From NCBI GenBank assembly GCA_020853705.1, contig JADYYK010000084.1:1-64000 (forward strand): a stretch of DNA of 64,000 nucleotides, in the 5' to 3' direction. The notes below the pieces were generated by a model. It was not told where the DNA came from, searched no databases, and saw only the letters and a program-made list of their open reading frames with translations. Made by a program: the position numbers and the translations under genes. The stretch is from Deltaproteobacteria bacterium (GTDB lineage: Bacteria; Myxococcota_A; Polyangia; Haliangiales; JADYYK01). How positions within the stretch are numbered: the stretch's first letter is position 1; every line of letters begins with the position of its first letter. Below are positions 45,834 to 55,900 of the stretch, in pieces.

Positions 45834-45923
45834 ATGGATGGATGGCTCGGTTTGGTCGCGATGGTCGCAGGCTGGTTCGTGCTGCAGCGGTGGCTCTTGC
45901 CCAGGCTCGGCGTCTCGACCTGA
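45834..45923 (+). CDS. 29-residue single-helix membrane protein
   Basis: ATG 45834 opens a 30-codon frame whose product is one membrane helix ([18 protein letters not shown]) ending RLGVST. It lies between the thioredoxin and DUF302 genes. I recall tiny proteins ending in a PRLGV-T motif beside thioredoxin/DUF302 genes in other bacteria, which supports it, but there is no clear ribosome site and no search was possible. Confidence 0.5.
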   Translation: MDGWLGLVAMVAGWFVLQRWLLPRLGVST

Positions 45924-46006
45924 GGCATGCCCCCCGTGCGCCGGTCGGCGCACAAACCAGACCAGGTGGAAGGCGACACTCCGCCCGAAGACAAGAGAGG
46001 ATGCTG

Positions 46007-46399
46007 ATGGCGACCCCAGGAATCCGCAGAGCGCTGCGCAAGAGCTATGACGAGGCGCTGGTCAGTGTGCCGGAGGCCCTCAAGGCCGAGGGCTTCGGCG
46101 TGCTGACCGAGATCGACATGCAGGCCACCTTGAAGGCCAAGCTCGGCGTCGACTTCCGGCGCTACAAGATCCTGGGCGCGTGCAATCCGCCCTTCGCACA
46201 CCAGGCCCTGCAGGCCGAGCTCGAGGTCGGCCTGATGCTGCCGTGCAACGTGGTGGTCTACGAGGGCGACGACCACCACGCGGTGGTGGTGGCCGTCGAT
46301 CCGACCACGACGGTGGCGACCACCGGCAACCCGAAGCTGGTCGCGCTGGCCGAGACCGTGAAGGCCAAGCTGACCGCCGCGCTCGCCCGCCTGGAATAG
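46007..46399 (+). CDS. DUF302 protein
   Basis: 130 residues. [36 protein letters not shown] and [11 protein letters not shown] are clear DUF302 signatures, including the cysteines of GACNP and LPCNV. The fold binds small ligands or metals; function is unknown but often associated with thioredoxin and TauE genes. GAGAGG (45995-46000) sits 6 bases before ATG 46007; ATG 46001 abuts it and is less likely. Confidence 0.92.
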   Translation: MATPGIRRALRKSYDEALVSVPEALKAEGFGVLTEIDMQATLKAKLGVDFRRYKILGACNPPFAHQALQAELEVGLMLPCNVVVYEGDDHHAVVVAVDPTTTVATTGNPKLVALAETVKAKLTAALARLE

Positions 46400-46405
46400 C
46401 CGCCC

Positions 46406-46642
46406 TCAGTTGCTGTCGGGACCACCGCCGACGCCGTCGCTGTCTGCCAGCCGACGGTTGCTCTCGGCGTTTCGGTCGTAGAGGTCGCGCTGCTTGCCCG
46501 GCTTCTCGCGCTCGGCGGCGCGCTCCCACAGGCGGGCGGCCTCGCGATAGGCGCTGACGCGGGCGCTGCTGTCGCCGGCGTCGGCGGCCTTCTGCTCGCA
46601 GGCCTCGGCCTTGGCCACGTGCGGGTTTCGACTGAAGCTCAT
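46406..46642 (-). CDS. small helical protein of unknown function
   Basis: 78 residues: SFSRNPHVAKAEACEQKAAD followed by ARVSAYREAARLWERAAERE, which reads as a short TPR-like or helical-hairpin protein, with a Gly/Asp tail. AAAGGAGT lies about 10 bases before ATG 46642. Convergent with DUF302, 6 bases apart. No homologue recognised. Confidence 0.65.
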   Translation of the reverse strand: MSFSRNPHVAKAEACEQKAADAGDSSARVSAYREAARLWERAAEREKPGKQRDLYDRNAESNRRLADSDGVGGGPDSN

Positions 46643-46869
46643 GCCCGGTTGTACTCCTTTCCTGATCACCAGCGAGCGTCGTCCACAGCTCTGGCCAGGG
46701 CGCCTGGGCGGCGCCCTGCCGAGCATGGCGCAATCTCGCACGCAACGTGGCAAGCTGGATATTCTTCCTGGGTTTCTTGCGAGGGGCTCTACAACCCGTG
46801 GCAAGCGTAGGAGGAACTGGCTGGCCGCGCTGGCAGCCCCTGGCAACACGTGGACTATGGAGGTTCGTG

Positions 46870-47637
46870 GTGAGACAGCTTCAACGAGTGGCAGCTCTGT
46901 GCGTCTTCGTCGCCGCCACGCTCGGCACCAGCAGCGCGCGGGCCGACAAGAAGAGCGACGCCGAGGCCAAGGAGCTCTACCAGGAGGGCACCAAGTACTA
47001 CAACCTCGGTGACTTCGCGAAGGCGGTGGAGAACTACAAGAAGGCCTACGAGAAAAAGCCCGACCCGGTCTTCCTCTACAACATCGCGCAGGCCTATCGC
47101 CTGTCGAACGACTTCACGCAGGCGCTGTTCTTCTACAAGAGCTTCCTGCGCAACCTGCCCGACGCGCCCAACCAGGCCGAGGTCGAGCGTCGCATCAGCG
47201 AGATGCAGGAGGCGCTCGACAAGGCCAAGGCGACGGCGAACGCGCCGCCCAATGGACCGGTCGCTCCCGGCGGCAAGCTGCCGACCGATGGTGGCAACAC
47301 CAGCACGAACCCGAGCCCTGGGACCAGGACCGGGACGGTCACCGGCACCAGCACGGGCGCCGACACCGACACCGACACCGGGACCGACACCGGGACCAAG
47401 GTGCCGGATCCGGTCGACACCGCCGCGGCGAGCGACGCCGGGCAGGAGAGCGGCACCGTGCCAGCGCCCATGGTCGACAGCGGCGGCGCGGGCAAGAAGC
47501 CGATCTACAAGAAGTGGTGGTTCTGGGCCGGCATCGGCGCCGTCGCCGTGGGCACCGTCGCCATCATCGCGGTCAGCTCGGGCGGTGGTGGTCGCGAGGC
47601 GCCCAGCAGCGACTTTGGCGCCGTCGACGTCTTCTAG
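46870..47637 (+). CDS. TPR protein with C-terminal membrane helix
   Basis: 255 residues from GTG 46870. GGAGG at 46859-46863 lies 6 bases upstream, and the signal peptide VRQLQRVAALCVFVAATLGTSSARA begins here. The mature protein has two TPR units (AKELYQEGTKYYNLGDFAKA, PVFLYNIAQAYRLSNDFTQA), a low-complexity Thr/Asp-rich linker (TDTDTGTDTGT) and a final membrane helix (WWFWAGIGAVAVGTVAIIAV). This layout is common in myxobacteria; role unknown. The next gene starts 60 bases downstream on the same strand. Confidence 0.82.
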   Translation: MRQLQRVAALCVFVAATLGTSSARADKKSDAEAKELYQEGTKYYNLGDFAKAVENYKKAYEKKPDPVFLYNIAQAYRLSNDFTQALFFYKSFLRNLPDAPNQAEVERRISEMQEALDKAKATANAPPNGPVAPGGKLPTDGGNTSTNPSPGTRTGTVTGTSTGADTDTDTGTDTGTKVPDPVDTAAASDAGQESGTVPAPMVDSGGAGKKPIYKKWWFWAGIGAVAVGTVAIIAVSSGGGGREAPSSDFGAVDVF

Positions 47638-47697
47638 CAGCGATCGCCCTGGCTCTGCTTATCCGGGCCTCGCGCCCGAGGATGGATTGAACGAACC

Positions 47698-50600
47698 ATG
47701 ACCAGACGTCTGTTGGCTCTCTGTGCGCTCGTCTCGCTGGCTGGCTGCGGCGATGGCGGGACCGACGACACCTTCGTCCTCGTCGAGCTGCGCGGCACCA
47801 TCTCGAACCCGCGCACCATCGACATCGATCTGATGTTCAACGGCCAGATGGCCAGCCGCCGCCTCGACAGCGGCGCCGCCATCCAGCTGCCCAAGACGGC
47901 GCTGTTCCGCGTCCTGCATGGCAGCGGCCCCATGATGGTGACGGCCCGCGCCAATGATCCGAACGGCGTCACCTACGCCAGCGCGATGGCCACCGGCGAC
48001 GTGGTCGAGAAGTCGACCACGTCCATCGTCGTCGACTTCGGCGGCGGCGGCGACGGCGGCCTGGGCACGCTGGCCATCGACCGCAGCAGCCACGACTTCG
48101 GCATGGTGCTGCTGAACTCCGCCAGCGCCGAGGCGGTCTTCAACGTCACCAACCGCGGCACCGTCGCCACCAGCGCGCTGACCGTGACCCTGACCGGCGC
48201 CGGCGGCCTGGCCGTCAGCAACAACGACTGCAACGGCAAGACCCTGGCCGCGAGCGCCACCTGCCAGGTCGGCGTCACCTTCACTCCCACGGCCAACGGC
48301 CAGGTCATGGGCGCGATCAGCGTCGCGGCCCAAGACGGCAGCGTGATGGCCACGCTGCGCGGCGAGGGCATCACCCCGGGTGCGCTGCTGATCTCGCCGC
48401 TGATGCAGGACTTCGGCGCGGTCACCCTGGGCGGCAACAGCGGCACCCAGACCTTCACCGTGACCAACACCGGCCAGCAGCCCGCCGGCGCCATCAGCAC
48501 CGCGCTCGGTGGCAGCGACGCGGCACAGTTCACCGTCACCGCAGATGGCTGCATGGGTCAGGCGCTGGGCGCCAACGCGACCTGCCAGATCACGGTGCGC
48601 TTCAGCCCCAGCTCGGCGGGCGCCAAGACCGCGTCGTTGACCGCGACGGCCAGCCCTGGCGGCACCGCGATCGCGCAGCTCGCGGGCCAGGGTCTCAGCA
48701 TCGGCAACATCACCATCACTCCGACCTCGCGTGACTTCGGCTCGGTGCAGGAGGGCCTGACCGGCACGACCCAGGTCTTCATGCTGCAGAACACCGGCCA
48801 GTCGGCCACTGGCGGCCTGGTCACCGCAGTGACGGGGGCCAACGCCGCCGACTTCTCGGTCGGCAGCGACGGCTGCGCTGGCGTCACCCTGGCCGCCAGC
48901 GACACCTGCATGGTCAGCATCGGCTTCAGCCCGGCCACCGCGGGCTCGAAGATCGCGACGCTGACCGTGACCGGTAGCCCGGGTGGTGCGGCGGCTGCGC
49001 CGCTGTCGGGCACCGCCCTGGCCAGCGCCCGCCTGGCGCTCAACCCGACCACCAACGACTTCAACTCGGTGGTCACCGGCTCCAGCGTCACCGCGACCTT
49101 CACCGTGACCAACAGCGGCGGCGTGTCGTCGGGCGTCCCCGGCGTCGCCATCACCGGCGCCGACGCCGCGCAGTTCAGCGTCATGAGCAGCAGCTGCAGC
49201 GCCGCGCTCGGCGCGGGTGGCAGTTGCTCCATCGTGGTCCGCTTCGCACCCACCACCACTGGCGCCAAGAGCGCCTCGCTCGCGGTCAACGCGACCCCGG
49301 GCGGAGTGACCACCGCGCTGCTGGGCGGCACCGGCGTCGCGCCCGGCGCGCTGTCGATCAGCCCGACCTCCCAGAGCTTCGCGGCCATCTTGCAAGGCAC
49401 CCAGAGCGCGCCCATCAACTTCACGGTGACCAACACCGGTGGCGCCGCGACCAGCGCGCTGGCCACGCGGGTGCTGCCCACGGGCGCCGAGTTCCGCATC
49501 GTGACCGATGGCTGCAACGGCATGACGCTGGCGCCGGCGGGCACCTGCGTCGTCGGCGTACGCTTCGAGCCGACCTCGGCTGGGCCCAAGAGCGCCACGC
49601 TCGAGGTCAGTGGCACGGTCGGGGGGCTGGCCCCGGCGTCGCTCAGCGGCACCGGCCTGGGGCCGGCCCTGCTGGTGATGTCGCCGACGACGTTCTCGTT
49701 CCCGAGCACCGTGGTGGGCGGCACCAGCCAGCCGCAGAACTTCACCATCAGCAACACGGGTGGCGTCGCCGCGGGCACCACCACGCCGCTGATGACGGCG
49801 CTCGGCGGCGCCGGCATGGCTGACTTCGACATCCTCGGCAACACCTGCTCGGGCACCCTGGCGCCGGGCGCGACCTGCAACGTCAGCGTCGCCTTCAACC
49901 CGGGCAGCGCGGGCAACAAGAGCGCCTCGCTCACGGTCAGCGCCGGCCCCGGCGGCAGCGCCGCGGCCTCGCTCGACGGCGCCGGTCAGACCCCCGCGGT
50001 GCTGACGTTGGCCCCCGCCGCCGGCAGCATGCTGAGCTTCGGCAGCGTGCCCATCAGCGGCAGCCTGACCCAGACCTACGTCGTCGGGAACAGCGGTCAG
50101 CAGGGCTCCAGCGCCATCACCGTCACCCTGACCGGTACCGACTTCGCGCTGCTGACGGGCCTGGGCAGCGACTGTGCCAGCGGCACCACGGTGCTGGCTG
50201 GTGGCGCGACCTGCAACGTCCGCGTGCAGTTCTCGCCGACCGCGGCGGCCACCCGCAACGGCACCCTGAGCGCTGCGGCCACCGTGGGTGGCGCGCCGTC
50301 ACCGCTCACCCTGACCGGGACTGGCCAGGCCGGCGCCGCCCTCAGCGGCAGCCCCGCCACGCTCGCTTTCGGCCTGGTCGAGGTCGGCGTCAGCAGCAGC
50401 AGCCTGGTCTGGACCATCAGCAACACCGGCGACGTCGCCACCACCGGCACGCTGACGCTGAGCAACAGCAACCCGACCGAGGTCACGGCGACCTCGACCT
50501 GTGGCGCCACCCTGGCCCCGGCGGCCACCTGCGTGGTCAACGTGACGCTGAAGCCGGCGGGCGGCGGCGCGCGCTCCGCGACGCTGAGCATGGCCGCGAT

Positions 50601-51888
50601 GGGCGGCAACGGCGGCACCGCCACCGTCGCGGTCAGCGGCACTGGCGGCTATCGCCTCACCGTGGTCAAGCCGGGCAGCGGCACCGGCACGGTGACCAGC
50701 ACGCCGGGGAGCATCAGCTGTGGCACCACCTGCTTCGACGTCTTCGCGCCGGGCACCGTGGTGCTGGTGCGGGCGCGCACGACCAACGGGTCGAACTCGT
50801 TCCTGTCCAGCATGACCGGCCCTGGCTGCGTCAGTCCGGAGCGCGACTGCTCGGTCACCGTGACCGCGACCAGCACGGTGACGGCGACCTTCTCGCCGAT
50901 GACCAACAACCTCATCTTCGTCAGCGACCGCACCTTCGCGACCGACCTCGGCGTCGCCGGCTATGACAGCGAGTGCAACCGCGCGGCCTCCAGCTTGGGC
51001 ATCAATGACAACGCCGGCACCGGCTACATCGCCTGGGTGGGGTCGTCGACCTCGGCGCCGGGGACCCGGCTCGGCGCCACCGCGCGGGGCTGGGTGCGCA
51101 TGGACGGCGAGCCGTTCGCCGACGCCCAGACCGACCTCGTGACCAGCAACCAGGTCTACAACCCGATCACCTTCGACGGCCTCGGCGAGCGCGTGGCCCC
51201 CGAAGAGACCGCGATGACCGGCGTCGATCCCGACGGCGCGGTCAACACCACGCAGAACTGCGGCGATTTCCGTTCGACGACGGGCAACCTGCTCAGCGGC
51301 ATGGTCGGTGGTGGGCCCTTCAACTGGACCGCGGGCTCGGGCTCGGCGTGCACGCCGTCGCGCATCATCTGCATGGGCAAGACCAAGACCACGGCGCTGC
51401 CCACCCCGCGCGGCAGAGGCAAGATGATCTGGATGACCAGCAAGAACTTCGTGATCGGCGGCGGCGTCACGCCCGACGACGCCTGCAACAGCGCTCTGCC
51501 CTCGGGCGTCAGCCGGGCGGTCGCCCTGATCGCCTACACCGGCACGGCGGCGGCCGACCAGCTCGACCGCGCGCAGACCTACGTGCGTCCCGACGGCGTC
51601 ATCGTCGGCACCGGCGACGACATCATGCGCATGACCCACGAGAGCGGGATCTGGCAGTCCAACGACGGCGTGTATCGCCAGATCGGCTTCGGCCGCATCT
51701 GGACCGGCGCCAAGAGCCCGACCACGCGTGGCACCATCAACACCACCTGCGACAACTGGCGCAGCGACCGGCAGGAGGGCTACCAGGGCTTCCACGGCAT
51801 GATCGGCCGGACCTTCTTCGACGGCACCCAGCTCACCTGCAGCATCGGCCGCCTCACCGAGGCGGGGCTGTACTGCCTGGAGCCGTGA
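47698..51888 (+). CDS. giant repeat lipoprotein with endostatin-like C-terminal domains
   Basis: 1396 residues. MTRRLLALCALVSLAGC gives lipobox LAGC (Cys17). From about residue 120, eight repeats of about 105 residues, each opening like ISPTSQSF or ITPTSRDFGSV and containing a Cys pair and VTFTPTANG-type endings, match the choice-of-anchor D/HYDIN-type Ig-like domain. A bacterial repeat unit (LTVVKPGSGTGTVTSTPG) follows. The last 330 residues hold two units (AGYDSECNRAASSLGIND to NCGDFR; TPDDACNSALPSGVSRAVAL to NCDNWR-like) resembling the endostatin/DUF1554 lectin-like domain of Leptospira LenA proteins. Likely surface adhesin; function inferred. Confidence 0.85.
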   Translation: MTRRLLALCALVSLAGCGDGGTDDTFVLVELRGTISNPRTIDIDLMFNGQMASRRLDSGAAIQLPKTALFRVLHGSGPMMVTARANDPNGVTYASAMATGDVVEKSTTSIVVDFGGGGDGGLGTLAIDRSSHDFGMVLLNSASAEAVFNVTNRGTVATSALTVTLTGAGGLAVSNNDCNGKTLAASATCQVGVTFTPTANGQVMGAISVAAQDGSVMATLRGEGITPGALLISPLMQDFGAVTLGGNSGTQTFTVTNTGQQPAGAISTALGGSDAAQFTVTADGCMGQALGANATCQITVRFSPSSAGAKTASLTATASPGGTAIAQLAGQGLSIGNITITPTSRDFGSVQEGLTGTTQVFMLQNTGQSATGGLVTAVTGANAADFSVGSDGCAGVTLAASDTCMVSIGFSPATAGSKIATLTVTGSPGGAAAAPLSGTALASARLALNPTTNDFNSVVTGSSVTATFTVTNSGGVSSGVPGVAITGADAAQFSVMSSSCSAALGAGGSCSIVVRFAPTTTGAKSASLAVNATPGGVTTALLGGTGVAPGALSISPTSQSFAAILQGTQSAPINFTVTNTGGAATSALATRVLPTGAEFRIVTDGCNGMTLAPAGTCVVGVRFEPTSAGPKSATLEVSGTVGGLAPASLSGTGLGPALLVMSPTTFSFPSTVVGGTSQPQNFTISNTGGVAAGTTTPLMTALGGAGMADFDILGNTCSGTLAPGATCNVSVAFNPGSAGNKSASLTVSAGPGGSAAASLDGAGQTPAVLTLAPAAGSMLSFGSVPISGSLTQTYVVGNSGQQGSSAITVTLTGTDFALLTGLGSDCASGTTVLAGGATCNVRVQFSPTAAATRNGTLSAAATVGGAPSPLTLTGTGQAGAALSGSPATLAFGLVEVGVSSSSLVWTISNTGDVATTGTLTLSNSNPTEVTATSTCGATLAPAATCVVNVTLKPAGGGARSATLSMAAMGGNGGTATVAVSGTGGYRLTVVKPGSGTGTVTSTPGSISCGTTCFDVFAPGTVVLVRARTTNGSNSFLSSMTGPGCVSPERDCSVTVTATSTVTATFSPMTNNLIFVSDRTFATDLGVAGYDSECNRAASSLGINDNAGTGYIAWVGSSTSAPGTRLGATARGWVRMDGEPFADAQTDLVTSNQVYNPITFDGLGERVAPEETAMTGVDPDGAVNTTQNCGDFRSTTGNLLSGMVGGGPFNWTAGSGSACTPSRIICMGKTKTTALPTPRGRGKMIWMTSKNFVIGGGVTPDDACNSALPSGVSRAVALIAYTGTAAADQLDRAQTYVRPDGVIVGTGDDIMRMTHESGIWQSNDGVYRQIGFGRIWTGAKSPTTRGTINTTCDNWRSDRQEGYQGFHGMIGRTFFDGTQLTCSIGRLTEAGLYCLEP

Positions 51889-51913
51889 GCGGTCCCCGCA
51901 GGGGCTCGACCGC
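51889..51913 (+). terminator. hairpin after the giant lipoprotein gene
   Basis: GCGGTC pairs with GACCGC and the inner CCC with GGG, starting directly at the base after the stop codon. No T-run. Confidence 0.5.
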
Positions 51914-51935
51914 GGCTGACGGCTGACGGCGCGGG

Positions 51936-52916
51936 TCAGTCGGCGCTGGTGGTGGCGATGCGCAGGCTGTCCTTGCGCGTGATGATGACGCGGCCCGAGG
52001 CCAGCGCGAAGACGCCGCCCTCGGGGTCGAGTTCGCCCTGCGCCGAAAAGCTGGTGGCGTCGAGGACGTGGTAGCCACCGCCCTGCTCGCGATCCTCGCG
52101 ATCGATGAGCAGCTGAGCGCCGACCAGCGCCCCGTGAGTACCGCCGGCCGGCTGGCTGGCCAGGAGGACGGCGCCGTCCTGCGTCTCGAGCTGCCCGGCC
52201 GCCAGCACGAGTGCACAGCCATCGGGCCGGAAGCCCAGCACGAAGAAGTGCCGGTCAGCGACCCAGCGTGGTGTCGGGCCAGCCACCAGGGCACCGTCCT
52301 GCAACGCCACGCGGGCGAAGCCGCCGCCGTCCTGGCCGCATGCGACCGTCCACAGCACCTCGTGGCGCGTCGGGTGCACCGCCAGCTCGAAGTCTCCCGG
52401 CGGTGGAAACTCGACCAGGTCGACCTGGCCGCGCGAGGCCAGCGTCGCCGCGTCGAGGCCGTACATGCGGGCGATGCCATCGGCGTGGGTGGTCGCGAAC
52501 CACAGCAGCGCACCGTCGGCGCTGAAGGCCAGCGCGCCGGGGTCGCCGAACCAGCCGTCGTCGTCGTCGCCCCCGGCGTCGAACAGCGAGCGCTCGGCGA
52601 GCTGGCCGTGCTCGGCGTCGAGCAGCACCAGCCGCTCGTGCGTGGCCATCGCGATGCGCCGGCCCGACGGGTGCAACGCGCCGGCCTGCAGCCCGGCCAC
52701 GACGTCGCCGTGAAAGTCCCGCCGCTCGGGCAGCCGGGCGTCCGCGGGCAGCACGATGGCGGCCTGCGCGACCCCGTCGAGCCCGTGTACGTGGACGAAG
52801 CCCTCGGTGGGATATGCGAAGTGCAGGCCGCCCGGTGCGATCCACAGCCAGGACCCGACCAGGTGGTCGCGCGGCTCACGGGCCAGGGCGATGTCGGCGA
52901 CGGTGACCAGCTTCAT
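51936..52916 (-). CDS. beta-propeller-like protein
   Basis: 326 residues, cytoplasmic (no signal). Blade-like repeats such as GLHFAYPTEGFVHVHGLDG, GRRIAMATHERLVLLDAEHG, DGALLWFATTHADGIARMYG and RPDGCALVLAAGQLET fit a six- or seven-bladed propeller. No enzyme signature. It is divergent from the Hsp100 operon, 63 bases from its start; TATACT ends 7 bases before its ATG. A partner role for the operon is speculative. Confidence 0.75.
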   Translation of the reverse strand: MKLVTVADIALAREPRDHLVGSWLWIAPGGLHFAYPTEGFVHVHGLDGVAQAAIVLPADARLPERRDFHGDVVAGLQAGALHPSGRRIAMATHERLVLLDAEHGQLAERSLFDAGGDDDDGWFGDPGALAFSADGALLWFATTHADGIARMYGLDAATLASRGQVDLVEFPPPGDFELAVHPTRHEVLWTVACGQDGGGFARVALQDGALVAGPTPRWVADRHFFVLGFRPDGCALVLAAGQLETQDGAVLLASQPAGGTHGALVGAQLLIDREDREQGGGYHVLDATSFSAQGELDPEGGVFALASGRVIITRKDSLRIATTSAD

Positions 52917-52923
52917 CGGCGCG

Positions 52924-52929
52924 AGTATA
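52924..52929 (-). promoter_or_regulatory. -10-like TATACT, leaderless type
   Basis: Minus-strand TATACT (52929 to 52924) ends 7 bases before ATG 52916, the best match to TATAAT in the window. Confidence 0.55.
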
Positions 52930-52965
52930 GAGGACGCGCGGCGCGGCGCGGCGCGGCTCCTGAGG

Positions 52966-52971
52966 TAGAGT
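52966..52971 (+). promoter_or_regulatory. -10-like TAGAGT of the Hsp100 operon
   Basis: TAGAGT ends 8 bases before ATG 52980. The bases GAGG abut the ATG, too close for a normal ribosome site. Confidence 0.45.
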
Positions 52972-52979
52972 GCGCGAGG

Positions 52980-55900
52980 ATGCAGTTCCGCTTCGTCTGC
53001 TTCGTGAACCGGCATGCCAGCGGGCGCGTCACCGTGACGCCGCTGACCTTGCCCGGGCTGGCGGTGCACGCGACCTCGGTCGAGCGCGCCAGCGAGGAGC
53101 TGGTGCTGGCGCTGTCGGACCGCATCGAGCGCGCACATCCGCGGCGCATCGTCGAGTTCGTGCGCTCGGGCGAGGGCGAGCTCTGCGAGCTGGACGTGCC
53201 GGCGCTGGACATCTGGGGACCGCGGGACAGCCAGCAGGTCAGCATCAAGGTCGCGGGCGTGCGCGCACCGGCGCACAAGCCGTTCGTCGAGCTGTACCTG
53301 CCGCGGCTGGAGACCCGCCTGTGGCTGGAGGGCAAGGCGCAGAACGACCAGGCGGTGGAGCTCCTCAAGACGCAGCTCGGGGTGCTGGGGGACGCGCGGC
53401 GGCTGGCGCATCGTCGCGAGCTGCCCGAGACGCTGCTCGAGCTGGTGGTCGAGGCCACGCCGACGCGCCTGGCAGCGCTGACCCCGCGCGAGCTGCGCCT
53501 GGCCGAGCGGCCACCGCGGCGCACGCCGGAGCCCGAGCAGGGCGACGACGGCGAGGACGGCGCCGGGGCCGACAATGACAATGGCAGCGGCGGCGAGGCC
53601 GAGGACGACGCGGCCAGTGGCTTCGAGCTCGACGACGACTCCTGGGAGCCGAAGCGGCGCGCCCGGGGCGCTGGGGGCAAGCCGCGCAAGATCCCGACCC
53701 CCACGCTGACCCGCATCGCCGTGGCCTGGCACGAGCTGGCCCGGGCCGACGTGCTGGAGCCCGCCTACGAACGCGCCGAGCTGGTGCAGCTCCTGGCCGC
53801 GCGGCTGGCGACGACGCCGACCGAGCCGGTGGTGCTGGTCGGCCCCGCCGGCTGTGGCAAGACCGCGGTGCTGCACGAGCTGGCGCGCCACCTGGCGGCG
53901 CAGCCGGCGGCGACTGCGACTGCGATTGCGGCTGCGGCTGCGAACGCGACGAGCAGGGCCGCCGGCAAGGCCCCGCTGCGGCCGTTCTTCCACGTCGACG
54001 GCTCGCGCCTGATCGCCGGCGAGGGCTTCTTCGGCGACTGGCAGAAGCAGACCCTCGACTGTCTCGACGAGGCGCGCCGCGCCAAGGCCATCCTGTCGCT
54101 GGGCCACGTCGGCGCGCTGCTGGAGGCCGGCAAGTCGGCGCACAGCGATCACAACGTCGCCGAGCTGATCGTGGCCCCGCTGATCGCGCGCGATCTGGCC
54201 ATCGTCGGCGAGGCCACGCCCGAGGAGTGGGCCCTGGTCGAGCGGCGCAACCAGAGCTTCGCGCGCGCCTGGTCGGTGCTGCGCGTCGAGGAGCTGGCGC
54301 CCGAGGCGACCGCGCGCGTGCTGGCCCGCGTCGGCGCCAGCCACGCCGCCGAGCGCAAGTTGAAGTTCGAGCCCGGCGCGGCCGCGGAGTCGCTGGCGCT
54401 GTGCCGCCGCTTCAAGCCGTATGGCTCGCTGCTCGGCAACGCCGTCACCTTCCTGCGTCGCCTCATCGAAGCGCGCGCGCACGTGCTGGCCGAGCGTGTC
54501 ACTGGCGCCGACGCCACCGCGCAGTTCTCGTCGGAGTCGGGCATCCCGCTGCTCTTGCTGTCGGACGAGGTGCCGCTGTCGGCCGACACCGTGCACGCCT
54601 TCCTGGGCGCGCGCGTGATGGGGCAGGAGGCGGCGGCGCGGCGGGTCGCCGAGATCGTCACCGTCATCAAGGCGGGTCTCGCGGATCGCCTGCGCCCGGT
54701 CGGCGTGCTGCTCTTCGCGGGCCCCACCGGCGTCGGCAAGACCGAGCTGTCCAAGGCGCTGGCCGAGCTGATCTTCGGCTCGCGCGAGCGGCTGGTGCGC
54801 ATCGACATGGGCGAGTACGCCGGGCCCGACGCGCTGGCGCGCCTGCTGGGTGACGCCCCCGGCGAGGCGGCCACCGGCAACCTCACGGCGGCGGTGCGGC
54901 GGCAGCCCTTCTGCGTGGTGCTGCTCGACGAGATCGAGAAGGCGCACCCCGCGGTGTTCGACGCCCTGCTCGGGGTGCTCGGCGAGGGGCGCCTGACCAG
55001 CGCGGAGGGCCGCTTCACCGACTTCCGCAACGCCGTCATCATCATGACCTCGAACCTGGGCGCCGACACCTGGCGCGGCCGGGTCGGCTTCGCGGGCGGC
55101 GGCCCCGGCGAGGCCGAGCTGCGCCGGCACTACATCGGCGAGGCCGAGCGCTTCTTCCGTCCCGAGCTGTTCAACCGCATCGACGACTTCGTGGTCTTCT
55201 CGCCGCTGGGCGCCGAGGAGCTCCGCCGCATCGTGACCCGCGAGGTCGACCTGGTGAAGCGCCGCGCCGGGCTGCGCCAGGCCGACGTCGAGCTCGCCGT
55301 CGCGGACGACGCGCTCGAGCTGCTGGCGGCGCGCGGGCTCGATCCCCGCTATGGCGCGCGCCCGCTCAAGCGCGCCATCGAGCGCGACCTGGTGGTGCCC
55401 ATCGCGACCCGCCTGGCCGAGCTGCCCGAGCAGCCGTTGCGGCTGACCATCACGCCGGCGGCGCCCGGCAGCCCGCAGCCGCTGGCGCTGTCGGCCCACT
55501 TCCCGGGCAGCAGCGGCGACGACTCGCGCGGCGCCATCGAGCGCGTGCTGGACGACGCCGCCACCCTGCGCGCCGAGGTGCGCAAGTGGAGCCGCGCCGC
55601 GCCGATGCAGTCGCTGCGCGAGATCCTGAGCTACTTCGATCGCGCCTCCAAGCAGCCCGCGTTCTGGCTGGAGCGCACCCTGGCCGAGGACAGCGCGCGC
55701 CGCGCCGCCGAGGCCCGTGAGCTGGTGACCGGCCTGGCCGACGTGCAGCGCCAGGTCGAGACCACCGAGGAGCTGGCCTTCGAGGCCTACTACGAGCGCT
55801 CGGCGCGCGACGCCGCCGCCCTCGACGAGGAGCTCGGCCACGCGCGCGCCGCCTTCGAGCCGCTCAAGGAGCGCCTGTTCGCGTCGCTGTTCCCGCCGCG

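Noticed and set aside
47659..49395. 578-residue minus-strand frame antisense to the giant lipoprotein
   Set aside because: Low-complexity Ala/Gly/Asp/Arg product mirroring the repeats of the plus-strand gene; no start signal or domain.
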